From an uncultured Bacteroides sp. (GTDB taxonomy: Bacteria > Bacteroidota > Bacteroidia > Bacteroidales > Bacteroidaceae), in the NCBI GenBank assembly GCA_945607605.1, contig CALYZE010000006.1, forward strand, positions 1 to 58,360: DNA of 58,360 bases. Direction: 5' to 3'. A program made the position numbers and the translations under genes. Below are positions 53,558 through 58,360 of this stretch, piece after piece. The notes beneath the pieces were generated by a model. The model saw only the letters and a list, made by a program, of their open reading frames with translations, did no database searches and was not told the DNA's origin. The first letter of the stretch is position 1, and each line of letters opens with the position of its first letter.

Positions 53558-55204
53558 TCAGCGAATTTTTCGCACCATATCTTCAAAATCATCTCGCGAC
53601 ACACGTGCCTTGTTCCTGACCTTCGCCCGATAATTATAAATCGTGTTCACCGAATAACGAAGGAATTCCGCAATCTGCGAACTATCTTCAATACCCAAAC
53701 GTATCAGCGCATAAATCCTCAACTCGGTATTCAACAACTCATCCTTCTTCAACACAATGCGTCCATTCTCTTGCAGCAAGTCGTTGAACTTTTTCACAAA
53801 ATCGGGAAACAGATGCAGAAACGCCGTATCAAAGTTGACATACAACTCCACCAGTTCTTCTTCAAGAGCATCCTGTGAGCGAGTGATTTTCAATAATTCA
53901 GCAACCTTTCCGCCTGCTATTTTTTTATTGACCATCCTCCGGTAAGCGTCCAATCTGTCAATGTAAGTAGAACATAGTTTGATGAAACGAGCAATGTACT
54001 CTTCCTTAATCTGATTAGACTCTGACAGTTCCACATTGGCAGATGTCAGACAATCATTCATCTGACGAAGTTCCTCATTCAAAGCATTCAACTGTCCGTT
54101 GGCAAGCTGTAAATGATTACGTGCATCAGAAAGTTTTTTCATCTGGCTGTAAATATACCCCAAAGCAGTAATCAACAATACCAACAGGCCGGTAATAAGC
54201 AACAAATACATTTGAAGGCGTTTATTTTGCTTCTCAATCATTGCCTGATAAGTCTTATCAATAAGTGAAAGCACCCCCGAACTTTGCCAACTACGCAAAC
54301 GAGCATTATAAAATTTGGTGGCATTCCAAGAGAAACGCATGTATTGGTAAGCCCGTTCTATGTTTCCATCCTCATACAACAGTTCCGCAAGTGTCCACAG
54401 AGAAGCATGATCTTTAATGGCCGAACGAATGTCGGCAATGGCCGAAAGGCAAAGGTATTCTTTCTCCTTCACTCCATCTCCGCTATACCTATATATAAGA
54501 GAACGATAATACGCAATGAGTGCATACTGAGGGGTATCAGGCTTCACCTTAGACAGACGGAGATCACTTATTTCCAATGCTTTATCAAACCAATGCAGTT
54601 CTCTCAATTGCGCTTCTTTCATGGCCAGGTATTCGTCTGTTTCGGGAGCTAATACCGCAAACAAAGAATCTTTGTAGCATTGAGAGGTTTCTCTGTAGTG
54701 TTGCGCAAAGGCTTTCTCCTGTGTATATGCACCTAATTCGCCATATACATGGTCAAGACATGAATAATAATTCGATACTAAAGAGGGAGCCAGCTTCTCT
54801 CGCTTAATAGTCTTCAATACATCAAATGATTCGGCATACATGCCTGCTGAAGTCAGCAGATAAGACAAATGCAATCGGCTCTCAGCCATGCATTGTTCAT
54901 CCTGCAGACTATCTGCAATCTGAATGCTACAATTGATGTAATAAATGGCAGAGTCACAGATAAAAGGTTTATACTCTTTATAAATTTGATTGTTCAGTTT
55001 ATATCGCTCCAAAGAATTAGGAGCACTTTCACGGGTAAGTTCTTTCAAGTGATGGATACGCTCTTCACGCTGACTGATATACGTCTCGTATTCTAAAAGC
55101 GTGCGATCCAATACATTCAATAATGAATCAAGTGTTTCATTGCCCCAAGAAATCCCTGAACAAGACAAGAGCACAAGGAACAATAAATATTTATTTTTCA
55201 TCAA
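53558..55204 (-). CDS. membrane-spanning SusR-type transcription regulator (DUF6377 family)
   Basis: This 548-residue regulator of the polysaccharide locus has a signal peptide (1-21), a helical TPR-like periplasmic region (about 25-325), one membrane helix (332-353), a coiled coil (355-405), and a C-terminal LuxR/SusR-like helix-turn-helix around 495-535 (IEDSSQIAEFLRYSVNTIYNYRAKV). This plan lets a periplasmic sugar signal reach DNA directly without a kinase. It is upstream of susC on the same strand, with 206 bases between. The closest named relatives are SusR and DUF6377 proteins. The ligand is unknown. Confidence 0.88.
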   Translation of the reverse strand: MMKNKYLLFLVLLSCSGISWGNETLDSLLNVLDRTLLEYETYISQREERIHHLKELTRESAPNSLERYKLNNQIYKEYKPFICDSAIYYINCSIQIADSLQDEQCMAESRLHLSYLLTSAGMYAESFDVLKTIKREKLAPSLVSNYYSCLDHVYGELGAYTQEKAFAQHYRETSQCYKDSLFAVLAPETDEYLAMKEAQLRELHWFDKALEISDLRLSKVKPDTPQYALIAYYRSLIYRYSGDGVKEKEYLCLSAIADIRSAIKDHASLWTLAELLYEDGNIERAYQYMRFSWNATKFYNARLRSWQSSGVLSLIDKTYQAMIEKQNKRLQMYLLLITGLLVLLITALGYIYSQMKKLSDARNHLQLANGQLNALNEELRQMNDCLTSANVELSESNQIKEEYIARFIKLCSTYIDRLDAYRRMVNKKIAGGKVAELLKITRSQDALEEELVELYVNFDTAFLHLFPDFVKKFNDLLQENGRIVLKKDELLNTELRIYALIRLGIEDSSQIAEFLRYSVNTIYNYRAKVRNKARVSRDDFEDMVRKIR

Positions 55205-55242
55205 CGTACTAAATTTCAGTTAAAGAGTACAAATTATTGAGA

Positions 55243-55272
55243 CAAAAATAGGGAAAAACTTTGTATTCCAAA
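55243..55272 (-). promoter_or_regulatory. promoter of the SusR-type regulator gene
   Basis: On the minus strand TTTG (55269-55272) and TATTTTTG (55243-55250) are 18 bases apart, close to the Bacteroides -33/-7 pattern, and 39 bases before the regulator's start codon. Confidence 0.65.
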
Positions 55273-55327
55273 CGATTGGACTGAATATTTTTTAGTTACT
55301 CCGTTTTTCCCTTTTTTCTGTTTACTC

Positions 55328-56167
55328 TCAATGAGCCTCTTCACCTACTTTTATGCGGGCCGCCTGCCTTATGGTTACATTCAGAGAAGCTGTTTCGTTT
55401 TGTGGTGTCCAAAGGACCTGACGACATTCTCCTTTTTGCAAGACATTACTATGCCCTCTGCTGCCCGTCAAGTGCTCCGTATCAATGTGGAAAGAATCAA
55501 CCTTCACATTCCAGTCAGAAATACCGTCCAGATTCAGATACAAGTTCTCTACTTCGCCGCTATGGAAGCGCAGGGTCTGTGCTTGTGCAGATAGAGAAAT
55601 AATCCGACAATTCTCTACCTTAGCAGTATTCAACGCCCGAAAAGAAAGCGTATCACAACGAAAGTCACGAAAATCGGTTTCCATGTCCTCCATATTCACT
55701 ACTACCGTTTGCACACTTGCAGGAATCTTCAGCCCCATCCTTTCAGATTTAATGAGCAACCAAGAGACATTCTGGAAACGAGATTCCAGTTTTTCCGTCG
55801 GAAAATCAAAAGTGATGCATGCAGTGTCGCCTACAGCAGTGATCGACACAAAAGAGGTCATATCCTCCGCCAAAGAAAGGCTTCCTTGTAGAGAATCTGT
55901 GGGGGAAACACTCAAAGGAACGTTTCTGAACGAGGTGAAGCGTTCTGTTTCCATTACACCTTCTCTTTTTTGTTTCCATATCACCGGAGGTTGAGTTAGT
56001 TTCACCACTTTACAGGGTGGCAGCACTAAAACCTGCTGCTCTCCTCTGACTTCCATCAAAGGTTCTTCCCATTCAGTAGTATAAGAGGCTATGTAGAAGA
56101 GTAGGCCGCCCATTATCAGCAAGCCGGCAAGCATCATCGCAGATAGTATATAAGTAGTTCGTTTCAT
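55328..56167 (-). CDS. membrane-anchored protein of unknown function in a GntR-ABC operon
   Basis: I do not recognise this 279-residue protein. The start at 56167 (MKRTTYIL) gives an N-terminal membrane helix at about residues 6-27 and a periplasmic beta-rich domain. The second half has repeated short hydrophobic strands with Asp/Cys/Arg turns (CDTLSFRALNTAKVENCR, LSAQAQTLRFHSGEVENLYLNL), suggestive of a small beta-helix like DUF2807-type putative adhesin domains. It starts seven bases after the GntR stop codon, so it belongs to the ABC-transporter operon. The frame is open upstream to 56266, inside gntR, but the signal favours the later start. Confidence 0.8.
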   Translation of the reverse strand: MKRTTYILSAMMLAGLLIMGGLLFYIASYTTEWEEPLMEVRGEQQVLVLPPCKVVKLTQPPVIWKQKREGVMETERFTSFRNVPLSVSPTDSLQGSLSLAEDMTSFVSITAVGDTACITFDFPTEKLESRFQNVSWLLIKSERMGLKIPASVQTVVVNMEDMETDFRDFRCDTLSFRALNTAKVENCRIISLSAQAQTLRFHSGEVENLYLNLDGISDWNVKVDSFHIDTEHLTGSRGHSNVLQKGECRQVLWTPQNETASLNVTIRQAARIKVGEEAH

Positions 56168-56174
56168 AATGACT

Positions 56175-56543
56175 TTATTTTTGTTTCTTAGTAAACTCCA
56201 GGTACATATTCGCCAGCTCCTCGGGAGAAAAGCCCAATGTAAAAACCTGTTTGAAGAAATAATCAATTTCCTCTTTCAGAAAAGACTCCTTCCGTAAGGA
56301 AAGAATCAAGCTGTGTGCACCGGCAGATACAAAATAACCGATGCCTCGCTTATTGTAAATCACTCCTTGCGTCTGCAAGTAGTCGTACGAACGCATCACC
56401 GTATTGGCATTTACCTCTACCACAGCCGCATACTCTCGAACAGACGGTATACGTTCTTCTTCACGGTATTGAGCCAGAAGAATTTCATCGCAGATGCGGT
56501 CTGCTATTTGCAGGTAGATGGCTTTGTTTTCTTTAAAGTTCAT
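56175..56543 (-). CDS. GntR family regulator (YtrA-like, no effector domain)
   Basis: This 122-residue protein has a GntR winged helix-turn-helix (residues about 10-75; IPSVREYAAVVEVNANTVMRSYDYLQ and NKRGIGYFV) and only a short helical C-terminus, as in the YtrA subfamily that controls ABC-transporter operons. It starts three bases after the permease gene. The inverted repeat at 58268-58289, downstream of the operon's -7 element, is the likely binding site. Confidence 0.93.
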   Translation of the reverse strand: MNFKENKAIYLQIADRICDEILLAQYREEERIPSVREYAAVVEVNANTVMRSYDYLQTQGVIYNKRGIGYFVSAGAHSLILSLRKESFLKEEIDYFFKQVFTLGFSPEELANMYLEFTKKQK

Positions 56544-56546
56544 AGT

Positions 56547-57383
56547 TTACCAACGATTAATGATTTCAGATTCCTTGAAACGGAAATAGGCAAGTACCCA
56601 GTTGACAAGCGTCATGATAAAGAAGAGTACCGTCACCAAGGCCATTCCTGTTTCCTCAGAAGGCCAATCTAAATCGATACGATTGCCGTCAAACAGTAGC
56701 TTGGCGAGTGTAGTTCCAACCAAGGTATAGACAATGACAAGAATCACTCCGGCAGCAAATGTCTTCAAGAAAGCATTTTTCGGCCATATGGAACTACCCA
56801 ATACAAAGCAAGATTGAAGAAAGAAATAACCACTCACTCCAAGTAGGAATTTTCGACCATCCGAGAAAGCCGTCCAATGCTCCATAGAATCACGGCAGCC
56901 GGCCACCAAGTATGAACACAACGGAACCGATCCGATACTATCCATTTCGGGATATTTGGCCATAAAAAGCAAGACGCGCGTCCAGTCGGCCAATTTATAA
57001 GCAATCAGGTAGACAATCAGAAAGCTGAATGTAAAGACCAGCCAACGTGCAAAGAATTTCTCAAATAGAGTGGCAGGCGTCATCAACATAGATATCCGGT
57101 TGGTTTTCGTCTTCATACGTTCCATGGTGAAGGAAGCGCTCAGGCAACCCATAATCACAAGTCCCCAGATAAAAGCTACAACCCCGAAAGACCAGAGCCC
57201 TCCTTCTATCGATTCTTTACTTCTATACACATCGTATTCAACATAGGCATTCCAGATCAATGCAATGGCCAACACGCCATACATCAGTATTATGCGGAGC
57301 AGATTGCCTTTCCACCCCTCTACCATCTCTTTGCGACATACATTGACAAAGCGGTGCAAATCAAAAAAAGTATTTCGTATCAT
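56547..57383 (-). CDS. ABC transporter permease-like membrane protein
   Basis: This 278-residue protein has about six hydrophobic segments and no clear pore signature beyond an ABC-2-type layout. It overlaps the end of the ATPase gene by four bases (ATGA), so the two are translationally coupled and most likely form one transporter. The loop between helices three and four is large (about residues 150-185, with two Cys). The substrate is unknown. Confidence 0.85.
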   Translation of the reverse strand: MIRNTFFDLHRFVNVCRKEMVEGWKGNLLRIILMYGVLAIALIWNAYVEYDVYRSKESIEGGLWSFGVVAFIWGLVIMGCLSASFTMERMKTKTNRISMLMTPATLFEKFFARWLVFTFSFLIVYLIAYKLADWTRVLLFMAKYPEMDSIGSVPLCSYLVAGCRDSMEHWTAFSDGRKFLLGVSGYFFLQSCFVLGSSIWPKNAFLKTFAAGVILVIVYTLVGTTLAKLLFDGNRIDLDWPSEETGMALVTVLFFIMTLVNWVLAYFRFKESEIINRW

Positions 57384-58234
57384 GGTTCGTTCTTTTTAGC
57401 GTGAAACATAGCTGCTATCTTATCAGGCATTGCGAGCGTGGCACTAAATAATAATTCAAGATTAATTTCCGTCTCTTCTTCTTCAGTATTGGGCAACATC
57501 AAGAAATTACCTTGCACCGACGGAAGTGTATACAGTGCGCTTTGAGCTCTTTCTCGGTCATCGCTCTCTACGAACAGCAGCTTACTGCAAATACCGGCGA
57601 TAGATTCATCCAACAATACCCGATTGTTGTCCATAATCAGCACATGATCGAGCACCTTATCAATGTCTCGCACTTGGTGCGTAGAGATAATGATAGTCTT
57701 GTCATCTGTCATGCCCGAGGCAATGAATTTACGAAATTGACTTTTCCCCGGAATGTCCAGCCCGTTGGTAGGTTCATCCATCAGCAGTAGCGATGTATGG
57801 GTAGCCAATGCAAAACTCATAAAAACCTTCTTCTTCTGTCCCATAGACAAGGCTCCCAAATCCGTATCCAACCCCATCTCAAAAAAATGAAGGTATTTCA
57901 CCATGTCTTCTTTGCTGAAACGAGGATAGAATTTACTATTCAACTCTATATAGCTGATTAAAGAGATAGGTGGTAATTCAAACTCTTCCGGAACCAGGAA
58001 CATATCCTGCAGAGTAAGAGGCAATCGACGACGCACATCGGTATCGTGATACATTACTCTCCCCTGCTTGGGAGTGAGTAAACCGCTCATCATATAAAGT
58101 AGTGTAGATTTTCCGGCACCGTTCTTTCCCAACAGTCCGTACACCCTCCCCTTCTCCAGCGAAAGCGAAAAATTAGTCAGGACTTCTTTCTTGCCCCGAC
58201 CATAACTAAATGAAATGTTTTCAACCTGTAACAT
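57380..58234 (-). CDS. ABC transporter ATP-binding protein
   Basis: This 284-residue ATPase of an ABC-2-type exporter starts at 58234 (MLQVENISFSYG); the upstream in-frame start would precede the operator and promoter. Walker A is GLLGKNGAGKST (about residues 34-45), the signature is LSMGQKKK (standard LSGGQ with Met), and Walker B is LLLMDEPTNGLD. The C-terminal roughly 70 residues are an extension. It is the first gene of the four-gene operon (ATPase, permease, GntR, anchored protein). Confidence 0.93.
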   Translation of the reverse strand: MLQVENISFSYGRGKKEVLTNFSLSLEKGRVYGLLGKNGAGKSTLLYMMSGLLTPKQGRVMYHDTDVRRRLPLTLQDMFLVPEEFELPPISLISYIELNSKFYPRFSKEDMVKYLHFFEMGLDTDLGALSMGQKKKVFMSFALATHTSLLLMDEPTNGLDIPGKSQFRKFIASGMTDDKTIIISTHQVRDIDKVLDHVLIMDNNRVLLDESIAGICSKLLFVESDDRERAQSALYTLPSVQGNFLMLPNTEEEETEINLELLFSATLAMPDKIAAMFHAKKNEP

Positions 58235-58267
58235 ACGCTTGGATGATTTAAGTATCTTATTTCTTTC

Positions 58268-58289
58268 GTGTACCAGTGTAATAGTACAC
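58268..58289. promoter_or_regulatory. GntR/YtrA-type operator
   Basis: GTGTAC (58268-58273) and GTACAC (58284-58289) are perfect inverted copies with a 10-base spacer, immediately downstream of the -7 element. The GTGTA...TACAC form resembles sites described for YtrA-type regulators. A bound repressor would cover the transcription start. Confidence 0.6.
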
Positions 58290-58291
58290 CA

Positions 58292-58299
58292 CAAAAGTA
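58292..58299 (-). promoter_or_regulatory. Bacteroides -7 promoter element for the ABC operon
   Basis: On the minus strand this reads TACTTTTG, matching TAnnTTTG, 58 bases before the ATPase start codon. A weak ATATTC/GAATAT inverted repeat lies just upstream at 58301-58318. No -33 TTTG was found at the ideal distance. Confidence 0.55.
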
Positions 58300-58360
58300 T
58301 ATATTCTTTTTAGAATATCAAGCGTTTCATCAAAAATAAAATAAAAAAGGCAGATTTTTT

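Noticed and set aside
53432-53878. Plus-strand open frame of 148 codons near the susC promoter
   Set aside because: It overlaps the susC control region and the 3' end of the regulator gene in antisense; no signature.
55251-55311. GGGAAAAAC/GTTTTTCCC pair as a terminator of the GntR operon
   Set aside because: The 43-base loop contains the regulator's promoter elements, and the sequence is low in complexity, so pairing is weakly supported.
43833-55327. Mobile element carrying the polysaccharide locus
   Set aside because: Despite the adjacent tRNA, no integrase, direct repeat of the tRNA end or transposase gene is visible.

Overview
The window reads as a stretch of a Bacteroides chromosome (phylum Bacteroidota). 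This rests on the SusC/SusD pair with a DUF6377/SusR-type regulator, the gliding-type lipoprotein GldH, the lipidated TamA homologue (TamL), the many short lipoproteins with an -SC/-AC lipobox, the moderate GC content, weak Shine-Dalgarno sites, and repeated copies of the Bacteroides -7 promoter element TAnnTTTG upstream of transcription units. The species cannot be fixed from sequence reading alone. Nearly all DNA is coding. No insertion sequence, integrase, CRISPR array or rRNA was seen.

Layout. 1-4.0 kb (minus strand): metA (predicted acetyl-CoA type, Glu111), a U32 peptidase-family protein and an unusual SH3/zinc-ribbon membrane lipoprotein. 4.1-10.4 kb (plus): an orphan fimbrillin/FISUMP lipoprotein, metF, then holB-ricT-gldH. 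10.4-17.9 kb (minus): purH followed by the cell-shape cluster mreB-mreC-mreD-mrdA-rodA. 18.1-24 kb: an M13 peptidase lipoprotein, an ABC-F protein, a thioredoxin-fold glutathione peroxidase (plus strand) and a sugar-phosphate nucleotidyltransferase. 24.1-36.9 kb (minus): a long same-strand run, in transcription order cyclophilin lipoprotein, M16 protease, MATE exporter, hybrid histidine kinase with REC and HPt, tamB, tamL. A sigma54-type response regulator is divergent at 37 kb, so the kinase and regulator could form a complete phosphorelay. A 507-bp convergent gap after the regulator holds promoter-like and hairpin sequences ending in a strong terminator (candidate small RNA).

38.9-43.5 kb (minus): tetR-fabG-rluA-S9 peptidase operon with a perfect palindromic operator between the tetR promoter elements. 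43.76 kb: initiator tRNA-fMet with a textbook promoter and a bidirectional terminator shared with the next unit. 43.9-55.2 kb (minus): a compact polysaccharide utilisation locus: regulator, SusC, SusD, GH30 glycosidase, surface glycan-binding lipoprotein, SGNH-type acetylesterase. Its core resembles beta-1,6-glucan loci, but an esterase sits where an exo-glucosidase would be expected. 55.3-58.2 kb (minus): ABC ATPase, permease, YtrA-like GntR repressor and an anchored protein of unknown function, with a perfect inverted-repeat operator at the promoter.

The most notable sequence-level signals are: a 22-bp-periodic palindrome repeated three times inside the response-regulator gene and read in three different frames; the structured noncoding gap after that gene; a 10-bp inverted repeat at the susC start region; and a 13-bp inverted repeat abutting the mreB start codon.
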